Source of the DNA: Stichopus chloronotus
Taxonomy: Eukaryota > Echinodermata > Holothuroidea > Aspidochirotida > Stichopodidae
Direction of reading: 5' to 3'
NCBI GenBank assembly: GCA_021234535.1
Contig: CM037843.1
Location: 18,073,911 to 18,137,910 of the forward strand
Length of the DNA stretch: 64,000 nucleotides
The first letter of the stretch is position 1. Each line of letters begins with the position of its first letter. Positions 1 to 11,448 of the stretch are shown here, piece after piece. The notes under the pieces were generated by a model. That model was not told the origin of the DNA. It worked only from the letters and a program-made list of their open reading frames with translations, and did no database searches. The position numbers and the translations under genes are program-made.

Positions 1-738
1 CTTGGGTATGCTCTAACTCTGTGACGGAAAGTCGAATGAGGGTCAAACATGGTACTGTATATACTGTAGACCTGCCATATTCAGAAAGTGGGCCCTATTG
101 TTTTTGGTGGAGGTCCAAGGTCATCTGGGGGAACCTGGGGCAAAAGTCCAGAAGCCTTTCTAACTCAATATCTCAAGTTAGAAAGCTTGGAGATATTTTA
201 TACTTGGTACGTGGATGCATTATTGTGAGAAGATACCTGTAAATTTGATTAATTCTGGTGGAAGTCAATCAAAAGGCAAAGAATAGAGGGCCTTTCTTTA
301 GTTGTAAACCATAATATTAAGGCACTCTTGGGCTATCATACCATTTTTCCCTGAAATATGATCTCTTCGTACACTGCATATATGGAGGTGATTGCCAAAG
401 AGGCAATTTCTCCTTTCCCCCATGCTATGGATGCTTATATGTTTCATTAATGTAATCATTGAATTTGCTTCAGTGTAAGAACAATGGGATTCTACATAGA
501 AGTACAAAATGAAAGGTACAGCACAACTAAACATTTGTGACTTATACTACCTATCCTATGTGAGCTGAAGTTGTGATAAGGCTTTCAGCTCTATATGTGT
601 TGACCTTATTTTTTCTCAGTTGCTATGAATTGCTCTCTTGTGAATAGAGTTTGATGCATTTTCTTGGACAAATGATCCTTGGGTTGTGAGTGTACAAAAT
701 GTGGGTGTGAGAGCTCACATGTGGACCGTGGGTGTCCC
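1..738. other. Intergenic, nothing recognised
   Basis: AT-rich sequence with only short open frames on both strands. No codon-like composition, splice-flanked exon or familiar repeat was seen. Confidence 0.5.
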
Positions 739-1260
739 AAAGGGCTCAGTGTTTGGAAATACAAAAATTGCTTCTCATCAGATTTTGCAATTAAGTTAAG
801 GTTGTATCACATTGCTACCATCATTTTGGTGCCTTAGGGATGTTCAATATTTTAGGGTCCAAGGTCTAAATGAACCATATGAACCATTTTATGAAATCAT
901 GCAAAATGCAAACTTATACAGATTGTATGGTACTAAGTTGAAGCTGTGTCACATACAGTAACTACTGTGGTAGTGGCACATTTTTAGGTTGTTCAGGAGT
1001 ATTGGGTCCAAGATCTGAAATGATCCATTGTATGACAATGTGCAAAATGCTTCTCCTACAGATTGTATGGTACAAGTTAAGGTTGTGTCACATCACTGCT
1101 ATGTTCGGTATGTTCCCATGGTACCAAGTTGACATTGTGTTGCATTACTAATATGGTAGTGGGGTATGAGAAATTTACTAGTGGAAAGTCCCTGACTCCC
1201 TGTGGCCATTTTATGAAATCATGCAGACTCCTGATTTTTTTCTCACAGAATGTATGTTAC
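739..1260. repeat. Degenerate ~140-bp tandem repeat
   Basis: The phrase CAGATTGTATGGTAC recurs at about 919 and 1059, and a diverged version begins at about 779, giving two steps of 140 bp. Each is followed by a version of AAGTTAAGGTTGTGTCACAT and then by a 'GGGTCCAAGATCTGAAATG'-like phrase. A more decayed unit begins near 1246 after a longer spacer. These are old tandem copies and no coding potential was seen. Confidence 0.65.
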
Positions 1261-2441
1261 AGTGTTGATGGTTGGTAACTTTAGTACTGTGGAAGTGGTT
1301 CCATCTGGTTGCTTGTCCTTTTTGGGGTCCAATATCCGAAAAGGGCGATATGGATTTTATCTTACAAAAATGGAAGATCTGTCACATTAGCACTAAGGTA
1401 ACTGTGGAATGTTGAGGATATGAGGGTTCATGTTCAGAAATGGGCGATACTGGCTATTGTACAAAATGATGCACAATGCTCTTTTTCGTTCATAAGTTAC
1501 ATTGCTGAACATCTGGGCAAGGAACCACAGTGCCCTTGGGCTCTTGTTATGAATGGTGATAGTATACTAGTTCCAAGCCTATTCCCTTTTCCCCCACAAC
1601 TTTAAATTACATAAGCGTTTCATTATCGCTGCAACAGTTTTTGCTGTCATGAGATTTGTTTTGCTATCGGGAAAATTGAACTTGAAAACTATTACACCGG
1701 CATTTGATATCAGTTTAAGGCGGCAAACTGGTAGGTATTTTGGGGTGAACTTGCAGTGAGGCAAAATGACCTGGGCGGACTGGTTGGGGGCAAACTTTCA
1801 AGGGGCAAAACAACTGGTAACCCCTCATACATTTACTGGACATAAAGTTACTACTGTCTAGATCACGTCGTTTGCCTAGCTAAGATGCTATCACTCAAGT
1901 TAACTGTAAAGCGTACGTTACACCTAGCATACATACTGTAGGCTACGTAACAAATTGCACTAGCCCGCATCTGCATGTATACAGTACTTCCAAAACAAAT
2001 AAAATAGATGAAGCATCTCACAGCAGCATATCTGCAGATCCATAGGATACTTTTTTTATGTTTCAATGGCACGGGTGAGCAGTCCAGGTTACAGTAGGAT
2101 CTCCATGATAGGCATGTCATAGGCCTACTGTATATAGGCACCAAGCTCAGTCACAACGTAGAGAAGTTCACTTCGTAACTTACAGGCTTCAATTTAGTGA
2201 ATCCATTAGTTTCAGCTTCTAGAAAGTATGTCCTTGTCCTAATGTTCGCAGGGGATTGTTGTACCTTGTGACAGTATTGGTCTGTTGAATACTCTTTCAT
2301 CATCATCCTTACACTCAGTTTAAACTGGACCACAAATTTGGGATCAGAAAGAACAGTAGCATACGAATATCAGACATGATCCCAAAGTTAAGGTTTCATT
2401 ACACCAAAAACATTTCTGTGTTGACCACACAATGTATGTTG
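1261..2441. other. Intergenic, nothing recognised
   Basis: No supported gene. Short frames on both strands have no recognisable domain. The region may contain further fragments of the preceding tandem repeat up to about 1450. Confidence 0.4.
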
Positions 2442-2995
2442 TTAAAAGGATGGTCTAGCCACAAATTAAGCTTGGATATATTGAAGAGTAAGTTTATCCA
2501 ACCATTCTGGTGAAACTTTGATTCAGTTCCCATGTGTGGTTCTCAAGATATTACCAGTTGAAGTTACCCCCTTTTTTACCAAGTGTGAACTTGAGCCAAG
2601 CAGGAGTGACATCTAGTCTTTTGTTTTCCTTTATTATTGAATTTGTTATTCCAACCTTGAAATCAATAGGTAGTCAGCTTAGGTACTGGTTATGTGACGG
2701 TCACAAAACTCTCATACCCCTCATACATTCACATTGTGATAACGCTAGATATTGAAGTATTAAATTTGGTGTAAAGTTTAAAGAAAAACATAAAATGCTG
2801 TTATCAATGTGGGGAGATGACATCACTCCTGCTTGCTTCAACTCAACTGTTGGTAACAAATGTGGTACTGTAACTTCAACTGCTCATAACTCCGGAACCA
2901 CACACGGGAATTGAATGGAAGATTCACTGTAATGGTCAAATTAACTTACTCTTCAACATATCAAAGCTATATTTGTGACTAGACCATCCTTTTAA
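2442..2995. mobile_element. T2/Kolobok-like MITE with long inverted ends
   Basis: TTAA at 2442-2445 and TTAA at 2992-2995 bracket inverted arms. The left arm reads AAGGATGGTCTAGCCACAAA and the right end, read on the minus strand, AAGGATGGTCTAGTCACAAA. The similarity continues imperfectly for about 120 bp, including GAAGAGTAAGTT and CCCRTGTGTGGTTC in both arms. TTAA duplication with an AAAGG-type end is the signature of the T2/Kolobok superfamily. There is no transposase frame, so it is non-autonomous. It lies 275 bp upstream of the MRPL11 start codon. Confidence 0.75.
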
Positions 2996-3270
2996 TGACA
3001 AAATTTCAGTTAATTGACATTTTTCATATGCTCATGATTTTGAATATGACCTGGGTGTCAAATGTCCAGTGGTCGTCAGGCTGACCCTTACCACATTCAT
3101 CAGAACTTAAGTGTAAACAGGGTCTTAGTTCAAGAGATGAACTTTGTCCAATACGTTAACTACTGTAGTCAGACCTATCTTTAGAGAGCCTTAATTTCCT
3201 ATCGTAACATCACTATTTTCTCAAAATGCAACTCTCTGCAATTCTTTTTATTTACATTAAGTAATCTGCA
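2996..3270 (+). other. 5' flank / 5' UTR of MRPL11
   Basis: This stretch must contain the promoter and 5' leader of the downstream gene, but no convincing TATA box or initiator was identified. An in-frame TAA at 3262-3264, six bases before the ATG, prevents a longer N-terminus in this exon. Confidence 0.4.
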
Positions 3271-3399
3271 ATGTCAAAGGTTGCCAGAAGAGGTAAAGAA
3301 GCAGCAAAGCAAGCCACACAGGTCAATAATGTGATCAAGACCTACATAAAGGCTGGGAAGGCTGCACCAGGTCCACCTCTTGGGCCTGTCCTCGGTCAG
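3271..3399 (+). CDS. MRPL11: MRPL11 exon 1
   Basis: Codes residues 1-43 from ATG to the LGPVLGQ motif. The donor is CAG|GTACTG and the intron phase is 0. The N-terminus is basic (Arg/Lys-rich in the first ten residues), as expected for a mitochondrial protein. Confidence 0.95.
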
Positions 3400-6300
3400 G
3401 TACTGTAAAGGTTTATTCATTTATTGTATGTAAAAGTCACCGGGGAATGGATGGGTAATAGCTATTGAAGTTTGCATTCTAAAGGAGCATGCAGCGAAAT
3501 CACTTTATAGGGAGTCTCCCAAAATGGGAGATTCAGTGTTCTCCACAGATTTCGGCAGCCACACATTAAGCGCATAAGTGATCACAAAGCAGTTGCAAGG
3601 GAAGGGTTTGACATGAGACGGTTCGACAACATTAAAAATTAATGCTTAGTGATGCAAAATGGTATCATTTTTATTTGGTCGAGATGAACCTTTGCAGGTG
3701 GAACAGAATTATTGATTACGGGGGGAGTAATCACTATTTCGGTGGGGCAATCATTTTCATTATGGGGAACACCGTATTATGAAAGCCACCCCTCACCTTC
3801 CCCCCCCCCCCCCTTACCTCACCATAATACATTACCTGCCATGTAGGAGACCCAGTTTTAAACGTTTGGGTATGAAAGAAGATTCATTCAAATTCTGAAG
3901 CACAAATCCTTCAAATTGAGGTACAAAAATAATGAAATTTCTTTGGAATTTCCCATTAATAGTTTCCCAACAAGTGGAAGTTGTGACATTTATTTTCTGG
4001 ATTAAGAACTGTATCTCCCAACTTTTTGTCCAAAAAGTCAAGGAAGTGAAAGTGTGCTATGATAATGTATCCATTGTCTTTTGACTGTCAGGTGATTACT
4101 TCTGTATCCATTTATTTTCAAGAGTTTTAAAGTAAACTGTTTCCTTTTCATATGTTGTTGCTGGTATGAAATGTGCGAATTTCAGTCCATCACCGTTCTT
4201 TAAATCTGTTGTTTATCATTTTCACCTTTTCAGAGGGGTATTGCTATTGGACAGTTTTGCAAGGATTTCAACGAAAAAACAAAACACATCAAACCCAGTG
4301 TACCATTACCTTCAAGGATATACATCAATGTAAGTGGAACATTAAGATTTATTTGATCATCCCTTTAAAGTCTGCATCAGAACTTTTGTCAACCAGTGTC
4401 TTCTATGCAAAGATGTCGTAGGGTTTAATGTAAATATTATACTCATGCAAATATTAGTGATCAAATATAAAAACTGAAAATAACATTGGAGAGTCCAAAT
4501 GGTGACAAGATTTAACAACATTTAAGCTCTAGTCTAAGTGTGTGGCATTTTTGCTCAGTATACATATATATTGGTCATGGAAATGTCTTCCTCTGCAATT
4601 TTGAACAGGATAGCAGAATGACATACTAGAGGAATGCTACTCCAACCTCCAACACAATTCAGTTTACTCTGAAGTAATCTACAGGGATGTATTTTACTAA
4701 CGTCTGTCTTTGGGTGTCCTGTTTTTGGACAGATTATCAGTGCATGTGGTGTCAGCTGGTACTTGTGCGTAGCAAGCCTGGCTAAACACTCCTAGATCAG
4801 GATCTTTTAATGCTGATTTTACTGTGACAGAATTGGGAAAGATCCTACCAATATCTTCAAAACTGTGCACCATTTTATCACATTGTCATTGTGAATTTGG
4901 CCGGCAGAGAACTGGTCTAAAAATGTCACGAAGTAAAGTGAAAACAAAAATTAAAATCATCACTTGAAAAACAGGAATTGCTGGAGATATATTCAGTTCA
5001 ATTGTAGCATCAAATGTAGCACCATTTTTCTTCAAGCCCACATTACATAAGCAAGGGATGTCTCTCACCTTAAACTCCTCCCCCAGGATAGGGATCAATC
5101 ATCAATTTCGTTATATCAGAAGACACTTTCACATACAGGCTCGGACCAGCTTGCACCCCCTGATCACCTTTTTGTCACTTTTGATTTCAAAATCAAAACA
5201 ACCCTGCATGACCTTGGAGAGGTTTTGGGACATTTCGTATCGTTGCCCTGTCTGGGAAATATACTAGATTCGTCACCGAATGTATGCATATTTACCACAT
5301 AATTTGCATAGCACACAACTTTCTATACATATACATAACAATTTTGCTCGCCACAAGCTTGAACATTTTGTCAATAAATGGTCAAGATGCCCCACTCATG
5401 TCCATTCTCATCTACTGCTGGTGATTCTTCTATGTATCTCTTGCTTTACTTCCCTCCTCCCTCCCCCTTTTTCTGGAACCTGGTGCCATTTCTAACTGAG
5501 CTCTGACTGGTATATTTAGTTCACGGCATAGGGTTTATTTTTTTACTCTCATGAAATAGAAATTACAGAATCTGAGGTAAACAGAAAATACAAATCTGAG
5601 CATAAAGGAGGCCTGAAGCAAAAAACAAAAGCTTGTGAAAAAAAGAAAACAAATTAAGGCTAATATGACAACTGAATAAATCAGAAATATGATGTGGGCA
5701 ATAATGCTAAGTACATTGCGCATTATTGTATCCTTTTATTTGTGTAATGTAGAGTTGGGGAATGTATAGAAAAGCTTGGAAGTGTGAGAATGCCTCAGAA
5801 ATAGCATTAGAATGCTTCTTGCAGATACATAGAATGTTATAATGTGGGGGTAAGTATGCAGATTTGTAAACAAATTAATAGGATGTTACCTATTCCTGTC
5901 ATAAAGTTTCAAGGGTTATCATCTTCCATAACCTCACCAGTAATAGAAACTGATCATCATCATTTTTGCTGTTTCGTGTTTCTGTTTTGATGCAGCCCGA
6001 TCGTTCTTACGACATAAAATTTAACACTCCACCCGTCTCATACTTCTTGAAGCTCGCTGCTGGGATGCATAAGGGAGCCTACCAACCAGGTGAGAAAGGA
6101 AAAATAAAAAAACTAAAAAGAGAGTACTAAATACTAAATCTTTTACTGTTGTTGGACTCATGTAGACTTGATATCCAACCTTGAAACCCCACCTGCAAAA
6201 TGTAAGTTTTTATTTGGTTTCTGAAGGTAATATCACAACTCAATTTGGGTCTGACCTATCCTTTTTAAGCGATTTTGGAAATATCATGGTTTGATTATTG

Positions 6301-7845
6301 CCTGTTACACCACTGAAAGAACCAATTACTAATGTACCTTGCTTAACCATGAATTGGAGTCCCCACCTACATCGTTTCTTTTCAGATGTGGTTAAAAAGA
6401 AAAACAACAAAATGATCAGGAAGTGACAGCAGCAACCATTTTGAAAATTAGCATTCTACATGATTGCATGTATGCTGAACTTGAACATCATGAATTTTCT
6501 CCTTAAAGAGGAGACAGCAACACAATGTTGATTAGTGTATTTGGTATAGACCTCAATGTGTATTCATCATTATATGTTTGACCCATCTGCATTCTGTACA
6601 GTACCTAAAATGATCACTTGCCTAGGCAAAAAGTAAAAACGTCATGTCCAAAACTTTAGTATGTGTTCTAATATCTTCATTCAGACAATTTAGGAAAATA
6701 AATAGGTTTCAGGTGACAAATGCTGCGGTATGATTTCAAATTTGTCTAATATAATGCAAAAACATGTGGTACATGATAACGTAGCAGTTAACACTTGTCA
6801 TTCAACTTGAATGTGTGTTTCATTGAACAAGCCAATGGGCAGTATAGTAGAAATGAATATTCAAGTTGGTATTGAAAAAAAAAGGGATTTTGTAATGCTA
6901 TAATGTGGTGATCAGATTGTAGGTTATTTGTAAATACCATTGCTTAATTTCACTAAACTCGGCAATTCCCAGTACCGGTCAGGGAGCGATAACTTGAATA
7001 GTATGTTTTGATATACCAATGAAACATGCACTTTGACATATTTATGATGTAGGGGCTAATAATAGGAAGTACTTATTTTCAAATGTGACCTCTTTTTTTC
7101 ATTGTTTTTATACCATTTTTGTTTTTTTTAAAGTAATTACTGTCATTTCACTCATTGAATGTCATATTCTGTCACTGAACATCCTCTGGTGTACATTTAA
7201 AAATAAAAAACAGAAAACTTAGGCTCAAACATAATCTTATCCTTCCAGTTTTTCTGTACACACGCAATCACTTTAAACATACTGATCCTCTCTTAGAATG
7301 CATCAGTGGCTGTGATCAGCTCAAGGTTGTAGGGCGTTGGTTTTGAAAATCTTCATGGGTGCCCATCATCAGCATAAGCATTTAGCAAAACCTCATACCA
7401 GATGGCAATCTACTAGAAACAAGTGTTAAGAAAGTTTGTGTAATTTAATGTAGAAGTTTCAGCTTCTCTTTTCGTTTCTTTCATGTGTGTATGTTGTTAT
7501 TACGCTTTTTTTATTTCTTGTAGTGTTTAGAAGGTCACTATTTGGTGATGTTTCACTGTTAGTGTAATTTTTATTTTTCCTACAGGCAAACAGATCCTTG
7601 GCAAGATAACCCTGAAGCACGTTTACGAAATAGCGAAGATAAAAAAGCAAGATGAAAACATGGAATTGGTAACCATGGAGACGCTGTGCAAGCAGATTGT
7701 GGGATCAGCACGATCGATGGGCATACAGGTCGTCAGGACCCTGACAGCCGAGGAACTCGTGCCGTTCCTGGAGGAGGTGGAGGAAACGAGGAGGGTTGCC
7801 GAGGAGGAGTTTGCAAATCTGAAACTACAAGGGGGATTGAAGTGA
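3271..7845 (+). CDS. MRPL11: Mitochondrial large ribosomal subunit protein L11 (uL11m), four exons
   Basis: Joined exons 3271-3399, 4234-4329, 5996-6089 and 7586-7845 give 579 nt, that is 192 codons plus stop. This matches the usual length of animal MRPL11. The product is the mitochondrial uL11, which binds the GTPase-associated region of the large-subunit rRNA and contacts translation factors. Visible hallmarks: the proline/glycine motif [12 protein letters not shown] (residues 32-43), [15 protein letters not shown] (45-59), the [19 protein letters not shown] stretch at the end of the N-terminal domain (76-94), and the C-terminal rRNA-binding segment [12 protein letters not shown] (114-125) with [12 protein letters not shown] (about 145-156). 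The tail is a charged Glu-rich helix. All introns are GT-AG. The start is chosen because TAA lies in frame two codons upstream. No cleavable signal is obvious, but mitochondrial targeting could come from the basic N-terminus. Confidence 0.96.
3400..4233 (+). other. MRPL11 intron 1
   Basis: 834-bp intron, GTACTG to TTTTCAG. It contains an uninterrupted run of 14 C at 3800-3813. Open frames inside it on the minus strand (for example 3832-4041) have no recognisable domain. Confidence 0.9.
4234..4329 (+). CDS. MRPL11: MRPL11 exon 2
   Basis: Codes residues 44-75, starting [16 protein letters not shown] and ending RIYIN. The acceptor is TTTTCAG|AGG, the donor AAT|GTAAGT, and both intron phases are 0. 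The reading joins the L11 motif of exon 1 without a gap. Confidence 0.95.
4330..5995 (+). other. MRPL11 intron 2
   Basis: 1,666-bp intron, GTAAGT to TGATGCAG. A lone TCCCTTTAA at 4360-4368 has the sequence of a T2-type transposon end, but no partner end was found, so no element is called. No other feature was recognised. Confidence 0.9.
5996..6089 (+). CDS. MRPL11: MRPL11 exon 3
   Basis: Codes residues 76-106 (PDRSYDIKF...AYQP) plus the first base of Gly107. The acceptor is TGCAG|CCC and the donor CCAG|GTGAGA; the intron phase is 1. It completes the N-terminal uL11 domain. Confidence 0.95.
6090..7585 (+). other. MRPL11 intron 3
   Basis: 1,496-bp intron, GTGAGA to TCCTACAG. It hosts the dispersed repeat at 7131-7276. 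Nothing else was recognised. Confidence 0.9.
7131..7276 (+). repeat. Dispersed repeat, copy 1 (in MRPL11 intron 3)
   Basis: Aligns along its length with 27080-27222 in the same orientation. Shared phrases include AGTARTTACTGTYATTT, TCAAGCATAATCT (here TCAAACATAATCT), TGATCCTTC (here TATCCTTC) and CAATCACTTT. No terminal inverted repeat or poly-A tail was visible, so the class is unknown. Confidence 0.65.
7586..7845 (+). CDS. MRPL11: MRPL11 exon 4 and stop
   Basis: Begins with GC, completing Gly107, and runs to the TGA stop at 7843-7845. It encodes the whole C-terminal uL11 domain and an acidic tail ([20 protein letters not shown]). No polyadenylation signal could be assigned; the nearest AATAAA words downstream are at about 9220 and 9857, both far away. 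Confidence 0.95.
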
Positions 7846-10007
7846 AGAGAATTCCAAACCTCAGGCAAAGATACCAGCCATTGCTGCAGATGATCGCCGA
7901 TATTTGTTGCCACACAGCTTGAGAGATCAATACAGCGTGCAGAACATTTTCAAAGTGCTCAAACGATAGAGACAAAGAAGGACTTGTGGGTGCTTCAGAG
8001 GGTCAGTCACTTGAAGAATGTAAAGACACTTTATGTAATTAAACGTCAGATATTCATGAATTTGCTGGAGGATAGCTCCTTTCCAGTATGGCAACCTGAT
8101 CTTAGTGTGTCTCTGCTGCATTTGAAGAGAATTTGTTTAAAAGAATATTTCAGACCATCCCAAAGTACATGTCACAAATGGAGAATATTCAATCAAGATC
8201 ATACAAGCCATTTTCCCATAAAATGTAACACCCCTTTGGTCCACGCAGATTTTGAAACACCAATGCATTTTGCAACAAAAAACGTTCAAGCCTCATGAAT
8301 AATTCATAATCACAGCATGATGACTTAAAAGTTGCACAGTTGTTGTGTTATCCCTTGTTTCTCTTTCATAGGCTCCATCAGCCTATTCATAGGCTCCATC
8401 AGTCTATTCAAAAATTTCCAACAATCCATATCTATACACGAAGACTCTGAGCAGATTGAAAGTTGTTGACATACATAGTTTCATATTATTATGGACTTGA
8501 TGAGAAATATTGCCTGGCCTACTTTTTTCCAGAGATGTAGATTACTAAATGTTGGAATGCATGTCTTGATGACAAGGTGTGAAGAGTTGTCATGGGAACA
8601 ACGCTCCTGCTTAATAATGTTCATGATCTCATTGATATATGTTTCAGTGATACAGATTGCAACAGAGTACAAATATTCACGTATTTGTCTTCTGAATGAC
8701 GTTTCTTCTGTTTTATTGTTTGGCAAGCTTTCTGCATTATACACAATAGAACCCCCACTTTTAACTAGTCATAGCAACCACAATCCCTGTCCTCGAATTT
8801 TCTGAAGTTAGAAAAGTAATTTGCAAACACACACAGTTTCGCTGCGAGTCTTGGGCATTATCTCACAGTGAAAATGCCAGGTATCACGGTGAGAATCTCT
8901 TTGATGGAATGCCACACAGTTTTTCTCATTTAGACGAAGATTCCAAGACGAAGAAGTTATTTTTAAATTTCAGATCGTTGTATCATTGTTAGAAAAGTGG
9001 CTAATTTAGCAAGTGATTGTGTATGTCAAACTAAACCAGCTGTAATTTTCAAACAGTTTGCATTGTAGATGGCATCTTGTATTTGTATTTAAATTTGCAC
9101 AGTAGCACAGGGATAGAAGCAGTGAATTAAGTTGAAGAGTTCTGAAAAAGCATAAGCTTGTACAGGAAGACCATCTTTAGAAACATGAGAAAGAACAAAA
9201 AGAAGTTCAAGGATTATAAAATAAACATACAGATCAAAGAAAAGTATTCATAGAAAATGAAGAACAAAGAACAAAAGATGTATTAACTTAATTTGAAAAA
9301 TATGTTAATTTGGTTAAGAGGGTGAAGAAAAAATGTAACCCTTTCCAAGTGTAAGGAACAGTTATGATAACATATCAATATTTTTAAGATCTCCAGATTT
9401 GAAATGTTGATTTCCAACTTTTCTGGTAAGAACCTTAAGGTTCACTGTGTTTGAGATTTGTGGTTTGTTGTGAGAATTCCTTTGTCGGACCTTTTGATCT
9501 CAGTATGAATATCCAAGGTTTATTTATTCTGTAATGGCAATAACACTCCATTCATATCATCTGGAACTATTTCATTATTTATTGCATTAACAAACTTCAT
9601 TGACACCCACCAAAGAAACATCCACTAAAGTTGAAACTCCTTGCACCATGTCGTTTGCCTTCTAGTGGTAAGAATTACAAGGCTTCAGTCTTTATGTAGG
9701 TGTCATCTTCTAGTAAAGAACAACCCTGTGCAAAATATGAGCTCGATAAAACTGTTGAGATTTCTGATTTTTACTGAAAATAATCTTGCAAATTTTCTTT
9801 AACAACAAATGGCCAATTTGCATAAAAAGAGTAAACACCCAACGAAGTTGTAATTCAATAAAACTTTTCAAGTTTGTCAGTTATCTCACAAGTTTTTTAA
9901 GGCATTGCCTACATGAGCAAATGCTGCACATCTCGTAATTACAGATCGTTCTTAGTGGTCTTCAAGAAGGATCAGATGCGATATAACGCCACTCTAGTGA
10001 AAAATTG
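7846..10007 (+). other. MRPL11 3' UTR and downstream flank
   Basis: The first part is presumably the 3' UTR, but its end is not visible. The 104-codon frames at 7984-8298 and 8491-8805 have no recognised domain, and a competing frame lies opposite each. No other feature was identified apart from the 21-bp duplication at 8367. Confidence 0.5.
8367..8408. repeat. 21-bp direct tandem duplication
   Basis: CATAGGCTCCATCAGCCTATT is close to its immediate repeat at 8388-8408, with one C/T difference. Confidence 0.85.
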
Positions 10008-10200
10008 GTTTGCGGACAATTCCCTCTGTGACAAATCTCCCCTCCCCCTCCAGGGAAATTGTCCCAGGAGCAAAAGTCCTGGTTGGCAATGGGCCGAGGA
10101 GATTGTCTGAGAGGAATTTTCTGGTGGAATTGTTCAGTGGAAATTGTCCATGGGAGTTTACTGGTCGAATTAGTTATCTGGTCACGGAGAAATCTTCTGC
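10008..10200. repeat. Degenerate short-period repeat rich in GGAAATTGTCC
   Basis: Variants of (G)GAAATTGTCC / GGAATTTTCTGG / GGAATTGTTCAGTGG follow one another every 20-25 bases, with CGGACAATTCC at the left edge. It looks like a decayed minisatellite or the inside of an inverted-repeat element; the edges are unclear. Confidence 0.35.
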
Positions 10201-11428
10201 ATGGACATTTTGTGTGAAAAAAAAAGAAATTCCATACATTTAATAGAAGTTGTTTACGAGGGATAAAATTATTGAATGATAGCTTGATTATGACACAATA
10301 TCAGATTTCCAATTTCTGCCATTTCACATTTAATATATCTAGCGAGGAGTTTGTTGACCCCACAACCTGAATACGAATGATGAGATATTTGTGTGACAAA
10401 TGTGGTTGACCTTTGATAAACAAGAATCATGGCTTCGAAGGTGCACATCAATTTTGGCATTATGTAAATAAAATACACCACTTAGTCCCGTGTACTTTGG
10501 TGTTGCACAAGTTCCGGTGTCGTGTCAGTTGCTTTATCCTGAAATACCGTGGCGGCTATTTGTAGATTTCCCCGAAAAGAAAAACACCCCCCCCCCTCAA
10601 ATTAAAAAACGGAAACCAAAGAGAAATGGATCATTGAGTATTTTTATGTGGAGTAACGATGCAATTTGCGGCTCAATACGTAGGCCTTCAGTTTATTCCA
10701 CGACGACTAAGTTAAATTGTTTTTTTTTTATTTATGAGTTAAAAACGTTCCACTGATTTTCTTTGAAGGTTGCTAAGGTAAACTTTTTTTGTTATTATAT
10801 TACGGTGTGACTAACAAATAACTGACGGAAGTATGATGCTGTGATGATGGTGCTGATGACTGTCCACAAATTGTAAAACACGGTCCTCTTAAAGATGCAG
10901 GGTAAACCAAAGGTACTCACACACACAATCGTAAATGTGATATGCGGTCTCAAGGCCTCGTAAAAGTTTTCGTGAGAAGCAAAGTTGAAAGTATTCGCAT
11001 GAAAGACGGGCGAATAGACGTTGTTCTCACGAATCTAATTCCAAACCCGTAACTGTAGTAATTGATCGCTGATTGACTGAAATCTGGTTCGGGGCAATGA
11101 TTCATTTTACTTCCCCGAATTTGTTCGGACGAATAGCCAGAACCATCAAGTTAGTACTGCTGGAAAGTTTACCATTCACCGCCTTTCATGTTTTCGCACC
11201 ATGGATAGTTAGAGATTATCAACAGAGAGGGCAATTTGGCAATTTATTTAAAACACAAGTGGAAAGAATGTTGGGTTTCAGAGAATTTACAGGGGTGAAT
11301 TTGTATCCATCAATATATGATTTTGGCTAAGAATGGCTACCGTCAGTTAGTCTCTCGTAATTCAGCGACTTAGCGAGAAATTTGACAAGGAAGATGCGAA
11401 AGCCTGTAGAAGACGGCTACTGAGTGTA
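10201..11428. other. Intergenic, nothing recognised
   Basis: Contains a C10 run at 10587-10596. The frames at 10490-10756 and 11073-11330 have no recognisable domain and do not continue through splice sites that I can identify. Confidence 0.45.
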
Positions 11429-11448
11429 GCGCCAACCTATGGTGGCGC
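11429..11448 (-). repeat. Hairpin-core dispersed repeat, copy 1
   Basis: Reads, on the minus strand, GCGCCACCATAGGTTGGCGC, the shared core of a repeat family also present at 13719, 27762, 34055, 42630 and 53463. Flanking similarity extends to about 11490 (the phrase around AGATCGCTGGAAA). The core can fold on itself (GCGCCA with TGGCGC). Confidence 0.6.

Noticed and set aside
4360..4368. Possible T2 transposon end in MRPL11 intron 2
   Set aside because: No matching inverted end was found nearby.
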